Position numbers and translations under genes: made by a program. This document shows positions 55,452-64,000 of a DNA stretch of 64,000 bases, piece after piece. The stretch spans positions 3,090,969 to 3,154,968 of the forward strand of contig NZ_CM001437.1 of NCBI RefSeq assembly GCF_000243275.1, read 5' to 3'. Every line of letters begins with the position of its first letter. Within the stretch, counting starts at the first letter, position 1. The DNA comes from Myroides odoratus DSM 2801. GTDB taxonomy: Bacteria; Bacteroidota; Bacteroidia; Flavobacteriales; Flavobacteriaceae. The notes beneath the pieces were generated by a model, which was not told the DNA's origin, ran no database searches, and was given only the letters and a program-made list of their open reading frames with translations.

Positions 55452-56648
55452 ATGATTATACAACCTAGAACTCGTGGATTTATCTGCTTAACGTCTCATC
55501 CTGAAGGATGTGCAGCGCATGTTAGACAACAAATAGCCTATGTTCAATCGAAAGGAAAAATAGCGAATGGACCTAAAAAAGTACTTGTAATTGGTGCTTC
55601 TACTGGTTTTGGATTGGCATCACGTATAGCTACAGCTTTTGGTTCTGACGCAGCTACTATTGGTGTGTTTTTCGAAAAGTCAGCTACAGAAGGCCGTCCA
55701 GCAACTGCAGGTTGGTATAATTCAGCAGCATTTGAACAAGAAGCGGCAAAAGCAGGTTTATATGCAAAAAGCATCAATGGTGATGCATACTCGGATGAGA
55801 TTAAAAAACAAACAATCGAATTGATCAAACAAGATTTAGGTCAAGTAGATTTAGTGGTATATAGTTTAGCTTCCCCTAGACGTACACACCCAAAAACAGG
55901 AGTAGCTTATGCTTCAGTTTTAAAGCCAATCAACGAACCTTTCTCTAATAAGACTGTTGATTTCCATACAGGTGTAGTGTCTAATATTACAATCGATCCT
56001 GTAACAGAACAAAGCGATATTGATAATACAATCGCAGTAATGGGAGGAGAAGATTGGAAATTCTGGATGGAAGACTTAAAAGCAGCAGGTGTTTTAGCAG
56101 ATGGTGTGAAAACAGTAGCGTATTCTTACATCGGGCCAGAGTTAACTTACCCTATTTATAGAAACGGAACAATTGGTATGGCTAAAAATGATTTAGAAGC
56201 AACTGTTCCTACAATCAACAATTTATTATCAGATTTACACGGAGTATCGTATGTGTCTGTAAATAAAGCATTAGTAACGCAATCAAGTTCAGCAATTCCT
56301 GTAGTTCCTTTATATATCTCTTTATTGTACAAAGTAATGAAAGAGAAAAATATTCACGAAGGATGTATTGAGCAAATGTATCGCTTATTTGACGATCGTC
56401 TGTATGCAGCTAAACCAATAGGGTTAGATGCAGAAGGAAGAATCAGAGTAGACGACTGGGAAATGAGAGAAGATGTTCAAGCGGAAGTAGCTAAACTTTG
56501 GGAGCAAATCAACTCAGAGAATATCAATGAGATTTCAGATTTAGAAGGATACAGAAGAGACTTCTTTAATTTATTTGGATTTGAATTTGATAATGTAGAT
56601 TACAATGTGGAAACCAATGAATTAGTTGATGTTCCAAGTATCAAATAA
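55452..56648 (+). CDS. fabV: Enoyl-[acyl-carrier-protein] / trans-2-enoyl-CoA reductase FabV
   Basis: 398 residues, typical for FabV, which reduces trans-2-enoyl-ACP (NADH) in the last step of fatty acid elongation. The nucleotide-binding 'LVIGASTGFGLASR' lies at about 45-58. The catalytic Tyr236-x8-Lys245 (YRNGTIGMAK) has the spacing that separates FabV from FabI. The C-terminal region ends DVPSIK. FabV is known to be insensitive to triclosan. No fabI is seen in the window. It has its own promoter and terminator (56663). Confidence 0.96.
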   Translation: MIIQPRTRGFICLTSHPEGCAAHVRQQIAYVQSKGKIANGPKKVLVIGASTGFGLASRIATAFGSDAATIGVFFEKSATEGRPATAGWYNSAAFEQEAAKAGLYAKSINGDAYSDEIKKQTIELIKQDLGQVDLVVYSLASPRRTHPKTGVAYASVLKPINEPFSNKTVDFHTGVVSNITIDPVTEQSDIDNTIAVMGGEDWKFWMEDLKAAGVLADGVKTVAYSYIGPELTYPIYRNGTIGMAKNDLEATVPTINNLLSDLHGVSYVSVNKALVTQSSSAIPVVPLYISLLYKVMKEKNIHEGCIEQMYRLFDDRLYAAKPIGLDAEGRIRVDDWEMREDVQAEVAKLWEQINSENINEISDLEGYRRDFFNLFGFEFDNVDYNVETNELVDVPSIK

Positions 56649-56662
56649 GAAAATATAAGAAT

Positions 56663-56698
56663 AAAAAAAGTCGATGGAATTCCATCGACTTTTTTTTT
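56663..56698. terminator. Rho-independent terminator of fabV
   Basis: A fully palindromic stem AGTCGATGGA/TCCATCGACT with seven A before and eight or more T after. It lies 15 bases after the fabV stop and works on both strands. Confidence 0.9.
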
Positions 56699-56711
56699 AG
56701 GATATAGGCAA

Positions 56712-56778
56712 TGAGGTTTGTGAAGTCGTAGGTTGCTTTTTTGCTTTTTTGTGTTTTTGTGAGATTTATCGATTAAAG
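56712..56778 (+). repeat. 67-bp direct repeat, copy 1
   Basis: It is identical to 57007-57073 at 62 of 67 positions, starting TGAGGTTTGTGAAGT and ending TTTATCGATTAAAG. The copies are 295 bases apart and frame the palindrome. Confidence 0.8.
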
Positions 56779-56839
56779 AGGAATGGTGCATAAAAGCGCA
56801 AAACACCTTTATAAAAGACAATTTATCCCCAACGTAAGT

Positions 56840-56945
56840 CAAATAAAGAGCGTCAAATGTTTGAAAAGGCTGTAAAAATAAAAGGTGTTTGAGCGTAGCG
56901 AGTTCTTTTATTTTCAGCCTTGAAAACTAATTTGACCTTTATTTG
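56840..56945. repeat. 106-bp imperfect palindrome with GAGCGTAGCGAG apex
   Basis: Outer arms CAAATAAAG/CTTTATTTG, middle GTCAAAT/ATTTGAC and inner GGCTG...ATAAAA/TTTTATTTTCAGCC are nested around GAGCGTAGCGAG. It could fold into one long hairpin as DNA or RNA. It resembles small palindromic repeats (REP/MITE-like) dispersed in Bacteroidota genomes. Confidence 0.7.
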
Positions 56946-57006
56946 GATTAGTTGAAGGGGTTTTTGTTTCTTTTTTACCCTTTAAAAAAGAAAGGGGTGT
57001 TCTTTG

Positions 57007-57073
57007 TGAGGTTTGTGAAGTTGTAGGTTGCTTTTTTGCTTTTTCGTGAAGTTGTGAGATTTATCGATTAAAG
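57007..57073 (+). repeat. 67-bp direct repeat, copy 2
   Basis: Second copy of the repeat at 56712-56778 with five substitutions, next to the low-complexity run before the kinase gene end. Confidence 0.8.
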
Positions 57074-57164
57074 GTTTGTGCTTTGTGAAGTTTGCTCACC
57101 ACCTCATAATCTCATCGCCTCACCCTCTCATCGCCTCACCGTCTCACCAAAATCACCCATAACC

Positions 57165-59606
57165 TCACCCCAGATATTTCTCTTGTAAATCCTGAACTAC
57201 CTCTTGAATTTGTTGAGACAGCGTTTGTATGTATTGTGCTAGATCATCTTTCGTTTGGAACTCAATAGTCTTATCTTCTAATTTCTCTAAGGCAGGTACA
57301 AGGTGATTGATTTGTAACTGTTTGAACATCGGTAGCATCTTATGTGCGATATTGCTGATGGTTTCATAATCGAAATCATCTTTTGCGTAGTTCAAATCGA
57401 GTACATTCTCTTGCGTACTATCCACAAAAATGACCACAAATTTGCGTAAAGCAGCACTATCTTCCCCAATAAATTGCTTGATTTGGTTGATGTCGTACAA
57501 ATGCGCAGGTTTTTCATCCGAAAGCGCTGTATTCGATGTGGTGTCCCATTCAATAATATGATCAGGATGTAAAAGTTGAGTGATAAGCGTCAATAGTTCT
57601 TGCAACTGAATCGGTTTTTGATGTGCGGAAGTAAATCCAGCACTGGTAAAATCCTCTAAAGTAAGGTCGCGTTTACCAGATAGCGCGATGATGGGAATCT
57701 CGCGGTATTTTGGATTGGCACGTACAAGCTGAATCATTTCAAATCCATCCATTTTGGGCATTTGAATATCACTTAAAATAACATCATAAGTATTTTGCTC
57801 TAAAACAGTTTCTATTTCCGACGAATCGTTGAGGATCTCAATATGTTTAAAGAGTGGAGAGAGAAGCTCTTCCATCAATTGGAGCTGAATTTTATCATCA
57901 TCCACAACGAGGATTTTATTTTGATTCAATACAGTAAAGAGTTCTTTGTATTGGTGTACAGTTGTGTGCGTATTGACTTGTACATCTGCTTCTTCTAAAG
58001 GCAAAGTCAACGTAAAAATCGAACCTTCGCCTAAGATACTTTCTACATTTATCTCACCTCCCAATAAGCCAATCATACGCTTGGATATATTGAGTCCCAA
58101 GCCTGTACCACCAAAGCGTTTTTCAATTCCTTCGTTTGCCTGGCTAAATTCCTTGAAAATATTCTCAATTTGGTTTTGTTCAATACCAATACCCGTATCA
58201 ATCACTTTAATTTGCAATTGATCACCTAGTTTAATCGCTTCCACAAATACGCCACCTTTTTGTGTGAATTTCAGGGCATTTGTAATTAAATTAGTTACAA
58301 TTTGCTTTAGGCGATACGGATCAGATATAAACGTATTGTTTAATGCCTGATCTACGGTCCATTTTAATTTGATTTTTTTGTTATCCGCATTGGGAACTAA
58401 AGGAGCACAGATGCTCTCTAGTAATTCTTTTGGATTGAATGCTTTTTCCTGAATGCTGATTTTATTGTTTTCTAACTTAGAGAAATCAGTTAAATCATTG
58501 ATTAGATTAGCAATATACTGCGTTGAACTTTGTATGTTGTTGAGGTACTGCCTCTGTTTGGAGGTTAATTCTGTTGATTCTAGTAAATTAGAAAACCCAA
58601 TTAAGCTACCTAGAGGAGTTTGTAAATCATGGGTTACGGTTGCGAATAGCATGGTTTTACTACGCAATAATACCTCTCTCTCTTTGTTGAGTTGTTCTAA
58701 TTTTAAACGATATTCCTGTGTTTGGTTGATATCCTTAATGATAATCCAACCTAAAATGATAATCACAAATAAGGCTGATCCTCCAATATAGGCAATATTG
58801 GTAGAAGCTGTACTGATACGTGCCTTTGACTCATTGATATTCTGGTACGAAAGGGTGAGTAAGTTTTGCTCGATACTCTCGAGAATCTTACGCAATTCAT
58901 TCGTAATGTTTCTATTTTCTATAACTAATTTTTGTTCCTCTTTTAATAAAGTAGCCTGTTGTTGATTGACCTTCTCCTGCGCTTTGAGGATGATGGTTTC
59001 CATGGCAGTAATTAAAGAATCTGTGACGTTCGGATAATTGATGGTTTTGGTAATTGTATCCGTGTGGTCACCTTTAAATAATCGCGCCCAACCACTGCGT
59101 TTTTCTTTTTCTTTGGACTGGATTACAATAGGTTGTATTTTGCGCTCAATCTCATCGCGTATATCGTAAATTTTATCAATGGCTTCGCTGTAATCTCGGT
59201 CTTCATTAATCTCTTTTCTCGCCTTGATGATGTTGTTGAAACTGACTTTTTTCTTCTTTAATAAATCTTGTACTAAATCAATTTTCTGGTGAATCGCTTG
59301 ATCCGTTGTAGTGAGTTTGATTCGGTCAATCTGATTTACCAATGTATCTAAATGGGAATAATAACTTTGGATGTCTTTATTGTTTCCGGTGACAATGGCA
59401 TTTCTGCTGTATATCTCTGAAGAATACAGGTTGTTTAGCGTACTACTAACAAGAAATATCTTATTGTTTTCCTTCACCACTTGCTCTTCTGGTAAGGTGA
59501 ATTTTTTAGCCTCTTTATAGATGTAAAAACCCGAAAAGAAAACAGCTCCAAGTAGAATAATATACAAGAATATGATTTTGATCTTTATCGATTTTGAGGG
59601 TTTCAT
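57165..59606 (-). CDS. Hybrid sensor histidine kinase/response regulator with Hpt domain
   Basis: I chose the ATG at 59606 (813 residues); the longer frame starts with TTG. Membrane helices at about 9-29 and 270-290 bracket a mostly helical, coiled periplasmic sensor. HisKA has His326 in 'FATVTHDLQTPLG'; the ATPase has N443, DTGIG from 470 and GGTGLGL from 499. A receiver domain has Asp613 (SDIQMPKMDG) and Lys664. A C-terminal Hpt domain has His755 in 'SNIAHKML'. It can therefore run a full His-Asp-His relay; the final regulator is not adjacent. The signal is unknown. Confidence 0.93.
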   Translation of the reverse strand: MKPSKSIKIKIIFLYIILLGAVFFSGFYIYKEAKKFTLPEEQVVKENNKIFLVSSTLNNLYSSEIYSRNAIVTGNNKDIQSYYSHLDTLVNQIDRIKLTTTDQAIHQKIDLVQDLLKKKKVSFNNIIKARKEINEDRDYSEAIDKIYDIRDEIERKIQPIVIQSKEKEKRSGWARLFKGDHTDTITKTINYPNVTDSLITAMETIILKAQEKVNQQQATLLKEEQKLVIENRNITNELRKILESIEQNLLTLSYQNINESKARISTASTNIAYIGGSALFVIIILGWIIIKDINQTQEYRLKLEQLNKEREVLLRSKTMLFATVTHDLQTPLGSLIGFSNLLESTELTSKQRQYLNNIQSSTQYIANLINDLTDFSKLENNKISIQEKAFNPKELLESICAPLVPNADNKKIKLKWTVDQALNNTFISDPYRLKQIVTNLITNALKFTQKGGVFVEAIKLGDQLQIKVIDTGIGIEQNQIENIFKEFSQANEGIEKRFGGTGLGLNISKRMIGLLGGEINVESILGEGSIFTLTLPLEEADVQVNTHTTVHQYKELFTVLNQNKILVVDDDKIQLQLMEELLSPLFKHIEILNDSSEIETVLEQNTYDVILSDIQMPKMDGFEMIQLVRANPKYREIPIIALSGKRDLTLEDFTSAGFTSAHQKPIQLQELLTLITQLLHPDHIIEWDTTSNTALSDEKPAHLYDINQIKQFIGEDSAALRKFVVIFVDSTQENVLDLNYAKDDFDYETISNIAHKMLPMFKQLQINHLVPALEKLEDKTIEFQTKDDLAQYIQTLSQQIQEVVQDLQEKYLG

Positions 59607-59783
59607 GTTGCGTCTCGTTAGAATTGAGCTACAAATGTACAAAATGTTGCGCCTCGTTTTTGGATTTTGTAAATCAATGATTTTGCGGAGTTGAAATGTT
59701 AAAATAATAGATTGTTTTACGTTGTTATATCTGTTGATTTTGGTTTGTTTATTTGTTAAATTTTAATATAAAATAACTTTTTG

Positions 59784-59814
59784 TTTGCATGTTAATTAAT
59801 ATTGGTTAACTTTA
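59784..59814 (+). promoter_or_regulatory. Near-consensus promoter of the tonB gene
   Basis: TTTG at 59784-59787, a 19-base spacer and TAACTTTA at 59807-59814 (one mismatch to TAnnTTTG), 88 bases before the ATG. Confidence 0.4.
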
Positions 59815-59902
59815 GTAGAAACAATGTAATGAAGGGTGTGTTAAAGTATCGGAGAGAGGCATTGAATGTATGTTTAGGTTTAATCAATTAAAATAGTGTG
59901 TT

Positions 59903-60763
59903 ATGGCAAAAAATGATTTATTTAAGAAAGATTGGTTAGATATTGTATTTGCAGGTAGAAATAAGCAATACGGAGCCTACAAATTACGTCTAGAAAGTCC
60001 TAGAACCACCCTCTTAGCTTTAGGAAGTGGGTTGTGTTTATTCGCCTTTGTATTTGTGGCACCAACAGCTATTTCTTCTTTTTTTGAAGAAGAAAATGAA
60101 TTTGCAGGAGGGGTTATCGATTACGTGGAGCCTTTTGATAAAACCGTAGAACTTGTTGATGTGGTTATGCCAAAAGAAGAAGTAAAGCCAATAGTAGAAG
60201 AGCCTAAAACAGAGGAGGCGAGTGCGCCTGCTTCTAGTATGGATGTAGAGCGATTTACGATTTTAGAAGTAGCATCGGCAGATGAGATTACGGAAGAGCC
60301 AGCCAAACAAGAAAACTTAGTAGATGTCTTAATTGGAATTGAAACAATAGAAGGGAATGCTGCGGGTAGTATTTTAATAACTGAAACGCCTGGTAAAACA
60401 GAGAATGGAACTGGTACAACCATAGGTACCGATGAAAGAGAGGGGGGGAATGAGATTGTTCACTTCACCACTGAAAGAGCAGAACCATTAGGAGGAATGG
60501 CTAATTTTAGTCAAATGTTTATCTCTAAGTTTCGTGCAATACACGTACCTGATCATACACGTAAAGTACAAGTGATTTTGTCTTTTGTTGTAGAAAAAGA
60601 TGGTAGTATCACCGATATTAAAGTATTGCGTGATCCTGGATATGGTACAGGTACAGAGGCTATTCGCGTATTAAAAAGCATGCCGAAATGGAAACCTGCG
60701 CGTCAGGACAATAAAACAGTACGATCTCAATTCACTTTACCCATAACGATTCAGGTGCAGTAA
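59903..60763 (+). CDS. tonB: Energy transducer TonB
   Basis: 286 residues. The N-terminus 'DLFKKDWLDIVFAGRNKQYG' is the signature of a Bacteroidota TonB subfamily. One membrane helix (about 36-56) and a Glu/Pro-rich periplasm-spanning linker (about 60-195) follow. The C-terminal TonB domain contains 'VQVILSFVVEKDGSITDIKV' and 'AIRVLKSMPKWKPARQDNK'. It transmits proton-motive force from ExbB/ExbD to TonB-dependent receptors such as the 48779 protein. ExbB/ExbD are not adjacent, so it is a lone TonB. Confidence 0.92.
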   Translation: MAKNDLFKKDWLDIVFAGRNKQYGAYKLRLESPRTTLLALGSGLCLFAFVFVAPTAISSFFEEENEFAGGVIDYVEPFDKTVELVDVVMPKEEVKPIVEEPKTEEASAPASSMDVERFTILEVASADEITEEPAKQENLVDVLIGIETIEGNAAGSILITETPGKTENGTGTTIGTDEREGGNEIVHFTTERAEPLGGMANFSQMFISKFRAIHVPDHTRKVQVILSFVVEKDGSITDIKVLRDPGYGTGTEAIRVLKSMPKWKPARQDNKTVRSQFTLPITIQVQ

Positions 60764-60796
60764 AGCGAGATAAATTGATAGATAGGTTTATAAATG

Positions 60797-60824
60797 ACAA
60801 AAGCGATCCATGGATCGCTTTTGT
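60797..60824. terminator. Bidirectional terminator between tonB and acyl-CoA dehydrogenase
   Basis: ACAAAAGCGATCCA at 60797-60810 and TGGATCGCTTTTGT at 60811-60824 are perfectly complementary with no spacer. The gene ends on both sides converge here. Confidence 0.75.
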
Positions 60825-60843
60825 TGTATCGTAAAGATTGTAA

Positions 60844-61986
60844 TTAGTCTCTTGAAATTCCTCGTGAGATTACAATTTTTTGAATCTCAGATGTTCCCTC
60901 GTAGATTTGGGTGATTTTAGCATCACGCATCATACGTTCTACATGATATTCTCTAACGTATCCATTTCCACCGTGAATTTGAACGGCTTCTATAGTTGTG
61001 TCCATTGCTGTTTTAGAAGCAAATAATTTAGCCATTGCACCAGAAACCGAGATATCTTGACCTGCATCTTTTTCAGCTGCAGCTTTTAAACATAACATTC
61101 GAGCTGCAGAAATTTGAGTAGCCATATCAGCTAATTTAAATGCAATCGCTTGGTGATTGATAATTTCTGTTCCAAATGCTTTGCGCTCTTTGGCGTATTT
61201 TAAAGACAATTCATAGGCCCCTTGTGCAATTCCCAAAGCTTGAGAAGCAATTCCAATACGACCTCCATTTAATACGTTCATCGCAAAAGCGAAACCAAAT
61301 CCGTCTTCACCAATTCTGTTTGCTTTAGGTACTTTTACGTCTGTAAATAATAAAGTATGAGTATCAGATCCACGGATTCCCATTTTTTGTTCTTTTGCTC
61401 CAATTTCAAATCCAGGTAATCCTTTCTCTACGATAAAAGCATTAATTCCCTTGTGTTTCTTCTCTGGGTTTGTCTGTGCAATTACAATGTAGAAAGAAGC
61501 TGTACTACCATTGGTAATCCAGTTTTTTGTCCCGTTCAATAGGTAGTAATCTCCCATGTCAACGGCTGTTGTTTTTTGTGATGTAGCATCCGAACCTGCT
61601 TCTGGCTCAGATAAACAAAAAGCTCCGATTCCTTCTCCTGAAGCTACCTGAGTTAAGTATTTTTCTTTTTGTTCTTCGTTTGCATATTTTTCTAAACCTG
61701 CACAAACTAAAGAGTTATTAACAGATAACACTACAGCTGTAGAAGCGTCAACCTTTGCAATTTCTTCCATTGCCAATACATAAGATACGCTATCTAATCC
61801 ACTTCCTCCATACTTTGGGTCAACCATCATCCCTAAAAATCCAAGCTCTCCTAATTTCTTAATCTGCTCTGCTGGGAAAATTTGATGTTCGTCTCTTTCA
61901 ATAACACCTGGTAATAATTCAGTGTGCGCGAAATCACGAGCAGCTTGTTGAATCATTAGTTGTTCTTCTGTTAATTTAAAATCCAT
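60844..61986 (-). CDS. Acyl-CoA dehydrogenase (short-chain type)
   Basis: 380 residues, the family length. It catalyses FAD-dependent alpha,beta-dehydrogenation of acyl-CoA in beta-oxidation or amino-acid degradation. 'CLSEPEAGSDATSQKTTA' (FAD/substrate binding), 'WITNGSTASFYIV', and the catalytic Glu363 in 'IYEGTSEIQK' are present. This is the position used by short/medium-chain acyl-CoA dehydrogenases, so butyryl-CoA-type activity is plausible but not certain. The minus-strand -7 box TATATTTG (62038-62031) lies 44 bases upstream of its ATG. Confidence 0.93.
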   Translation of the reverse strand: MDFKLTEEQLMIQQAARDFAHTELLPGVIERDEHQIFPAEQIKKLGELGFLGMMVDPKYGGSGLDSVSYVLAMEEIAKVDASTAVVLSVNNSLVCAGLEKYANEEQKEKYLTQVASGEGIGAFCLSEPEAGSDATSQKTTAVDMGDYYLLNGTKNWITNGSTASFYIVIAQTNPEKKHKGINAFIVEKGLPGFEIGAKEQKMGIRGSDTHTLLFTDVKVPKANRIGEDGFGFAFAMNVLNGGRIGIASQALGIAQGAYELSLKYAKERKAFGTEIINHQAIAFKLADMATQISAARMLCLKAAAEKDAGQDISVSGAMAKLFASKTAMDTTIEAVQIHGGNGYVREYHVERMMRDAKITQIYEGTSEIQKIVISRGISRD

Positions 61987-62066
61987 TGATTGTTTATTTT
62001 ATGCTTTGTAATCTGAAAAATTTATGAGTTCAAATATAGCGGAATAATATCAAATATTCAATTACT

Positions 62067-63173
62067 ATGCGTAAATTTATACCTATGAAAAATAGTCAAT
62101 ATCGCGTTATCGGGATCATGTCTGGCACCTCTTTGGATGGAGTAGATTTGGTGTATGTTACTTTGTCTTTGCATCAAGGAGCATGGTCCTTTGAAATTGA
62201 ACAAGGCCAAACGATTCCTTATACAGAAGCTTGGAGAAAAAAGCTCAAAACAGCTATTACCTTAAACAAAGCAGAACTAGATGTTTTGGATGAACAATAT
62301 ACGGTGTATTTGGCGCAAGTGATTACTGCTTTTATTCAAGAGCACGCCTTGGAATCTATTGATTTTGTTTGCTCTCACGGGCATACGATTTTACATCGCC
62401 CAGATTTGGGGTATACCGTTCAAATTGGAAATTTATCCATTTTAGCCGATTTGATTCAGCATAAAGTGGTGTGTGATTTTCGCGTACAAGATGTCTTGCT
62501 AGGAGGACAGGGCGCACCTTTAGTACCGATTGGAGATCGTTTGCTTTTTAGTGACTACGCTGCCTGCTTAAATCTCGGTGGTTTTGCTAATGTATCCTAT
62601 GAGAATCAATTGAACTATCGCATTGCTTTTGATTTGTGTCCGGTGAATGTATTGCTTAATGAACAAGCAAATAAATTAGGATTGCTGTACGATGCAGCAG
62701 GACAAAAAGCACGAGAGGGAACAATATGCAATCCTTTATTAACTGCATTGAATGGACTAGATTATTACAGTAAAACACCACCGAAATCACTGGGAGTGGA
62801 ATATGTAACGAGCAATATTCAGCCGTTAGTTGAGTTATATCCAAATACAGCCGAAGACTACTTGGCAACTTTTGTGGAGCATATCGCCATGCAAATCGCA
62901 CAAGGAATTCCTTTGCCGAAACAAGCGAAAATTTTAGTAACCGGTGGAGGTGCTTTTAATACCTATTTGATGGAGCGCATTCGCTATTACGCACCTACTT
63001 ACCAATTTGACGTTCCTCAAACGTTGTTGGTTAATTATAAGGAAGCGCTAATTTTTGCTTTATTAGGCGTACTTAAAGTGAGAGATGAAGTCAATACCCT
63101 AGCTAGTGTTACGGGAGCCCAATACGATCACAGTGCGGGTATTATCTACGATATTTTTGATCCGGTCTGGTAA
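62067..63173 (+). CDS. anmK: Anhydro-N-acetylmuramic acid kinase
   Basis: 368 residues. The N-terminal phosphate-binding GIMSGTSLDGVD at about 16-27, 'SHGHTILHRP', 'DFRVQDVLLGGQGAPLVPIGD' and the C-terminal 'VTGGGAFNTYLMERI' are hallmarks of AnmK. It phosphorylates and opens 1,6-anhydro-MurNAc during recycling of peptidoglycan. The start at 62067 could also be the ATG at 62085. It diverges from the acyl-CoA dehydrogenase gene over an 80-base gap. Confidence 0.95.
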   Translation: MRKFIPMKNSQYRVIGIMSGTSLDGVDLVYVTLSLHQGAWSFEIEQGQTIPYTEAWRKKLKTAITLNKAELDVLDEQYTVYLAQVITAFIQEHALESIDFVCSHGHTILHRPDLGYTVQIGNLSILADLIQHKVVCDFRVQDVLLGGQGAPLVPIGDRLLFSDYAACLNLGGFANVSYENQLNYRIAFDLCPVNVLLNEQANKLGLLYDAAGQKAREGTICNPLLTALNGLDYYSKTPPKSLGVEYVTSNIQPLVELYPNTAEDYLATFVEHIAMQIAQGIPLPKQAKILVTGGGAFNTYLMERIRYYAPTYQFDVPQTLLVNYKEALIFALLGVLKVRDEVNTLASVTGAQYDHSAGIIYDIFDPVW

Positions 63174-63206
63174 GGAATTGGAGATTTAAAAACGTTAATC
63201 TGCTTG

Positions 63207-63235
63207 TTTGGCACAATAAAAACGCCCTATCTTTG
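63207..63235 (+). promoter_or_regulatory. Consensus Bacteroidota promoter of folC
   Basis: TTTG at 63207-63210, a 17-base spacer and TATCTTTG at 63228-63235. The ATG of folC lies 119 bases downstream of the -7 box, so the message should have a leader of about 110 nt. Confidence 0.7.
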
Positions 63236-63354
63236 ATTTACTTTTGCTCAAACGAAAGTGTTTTGCAGCGCTTTTTTGGTGAAAGCGATTGAAAAAGAAT
63301 GATTTACATTAAATTAATTACTTATAGCGGATAGTAACCCTCTATTTTATACTT

Positions 63355-64000
63355 ATGACCTATCAAGAAACTGTCTTGTGGATGTTTGAACAACTTCCCA
63401 TGTACCAACAGCAAGGAGCAATTGCTTATAAAGCGGATTTATCCAATATAGAAAAATTAGCTGCGCATTTGAATCACCCTGAAAAGGAGCTTAAAACACT
63501 ACACATTGCTGGTACTAATGGCAAAGGATCAACTTCATCTATGTTAGCTTCTATTTTACAAGAAGCAGGGTATAAAGTTGGTTTATATACTTCCCCTCAC
63601 TTAAAAGATTTTAGAGAACGCATTAAGATTAATGGGGAAGAAATTACAGAAAATTTTGTTGTGGATTTTATTGCGACCAATAAAACGTTTTTTGAGCGAG
63701 AGTCGTTGAGCTTTTTCGAAATGACAGTTGGGATGGCTTTTGAGTACTTTAAAGAAGAGCAAGTAGATGTTGCTGTTATTGAAGTGGGAATGGGAGGACG
63801 ATTGGATGCAACGAATATTATTACACCTTTGGTCTCTGTGATTACAAATATTGGAAAAGATCACGTGGCTTTTCTCGGAAATACAGTAGAAGAAATTGCA
63901 GGGGAAAAAGCAGGGATTATAAAGAAAGGTGTTCCCGTAGTGATAGGAGAATATGTAGACGAAACGAAACCCGTTTTTATTGCCAAGGCAAAAGCTGTGC
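63355..64000 (+). CDS. folC: Bifunctional folylpolyglutamate/dihydrofolate synthase, N-terminal part
   Basis: The frame runs from the ATG at 63355 off the right edge, giving 215 visible codons. The ATP-binding P-loop HIAGTNGKGSTSSMLASIL lies at about 45-63. 'YTSPHLKDFRERIKING' and the Mur-ligase-type 'VIEVGMGGRLDATNII' and 'ITNIGKDHVAFLG' follow. The enzyme adds glutamate to dihydropteroate and to folates in the cytosol. It is downstream of anmK but behind its own promoter. The C-terminus cannot be judged. Confidence 0.95.
   Translation, partial: MTYQETVLWMFEQLPMYQQQGAIAYKADLSNIEKLAAHLNHPEKELKTLHIAGTNGKGSTSSMLASILQEAGYKVGLYTSPHLKDFRERIKINGEEITENFVVDFIATNKTFFERESLSFFEMTVGMAFEYFKEEQVDVAVIEVGMGGRLDATNIITPLVSVITNIGKDHVAFLGNTVEEIAGEKAGIIKKGVPVVIGEYVDETKPVFIAKAKAV

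Larger units (their letters stand above)
56649..57164. other. Repeat-filled intergenic region between fabV and the histidine kinase
   Basis: No gene is present. It contains the fabV terminator, a 67-bp direct repeat in two copies (56712, 57007), a large imperfect palindrome between them (56840-56945) and a CTCATCGCCTCACC-type low-complexity run at about 57095-57150. Confidence 0.6.

Overview
The window looks like chromosome from a Flavobacteriaceae bacterium, most likely Myroides or a close relative (family confident, genus inferred). The DNA is AT-rich. Promoters follow the Bacteroidota pattern TTTG-N17/18-TAnnTTTG, and start codons lack strong Shine-Dalgarno sites. The genes include type IX secretion (T9SS) cargo, PorP/SprF proteins, a TonB-dependent receptor, a DUF5686 protein and many membrane-anchored AraC regulators. 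No tRNA, rRNA, CRISPR array, prophage or insertion sequence was seen.

Layout. 1-8421 (mostly minus strand): a partial beta-propeller protein, a 1625-residue PKD-containing T9SS cargo protein, two small membrane proteins and a cupin-type AraC regulator. 8884-15784 (plus): a 2024-residue multidomain T9SS surface protein followed one base later by a predicted outer-membrane barrel. 16018-17107 (minus): an AhpD-like gene and an upstream Crp/Fnr regulator broken by a one-base frameshift. 17391-36588 (plus): the accessory heart of the window, two related modules. Each has a secreted protein whose mature end begins QVGIGT, a ~425-residue T9SS type B protein and a PorP/SprF protein, embedded among membrane-bound AraC regulators. 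Module 1 adds a repeat-built stalk protein and a PorE-like OmpA protein. Module 2 adds two paralogous CI-type HTH regulators.

36882-51000s: housekeeping genes. These are thioredoxin reductase, an ABC ATPase, a DUF5686 protein coupled to aroQ, a small porin, XerD, RNase Y, ZapA with a ZapB-like partner, an M23 protein, a TonB-dependent receptor and a lipoprotein. Between zapA and the RNase Y gene lies a ~170-nt structured RNA that I interpret as 6S RNA. 53118-64000: another tandem pair of membrane AraC regulators, FabV, a hybrid histidine kinase, TonB, acyl-CoA dehydrogenase, AnmK and the start of FolC.

The most interesting candidate system is the pair of modules at 17391-36588. My inference is that a CTD-less, repeat-built VGIGT protein, a type B CTD protein and a dedicated PorP/SprF protein make a surface structure, controlled by paired membrane-bound AraC proteins and CI-like switches. 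Two members of module 1 share a nearly identical 34-bp upstream element.
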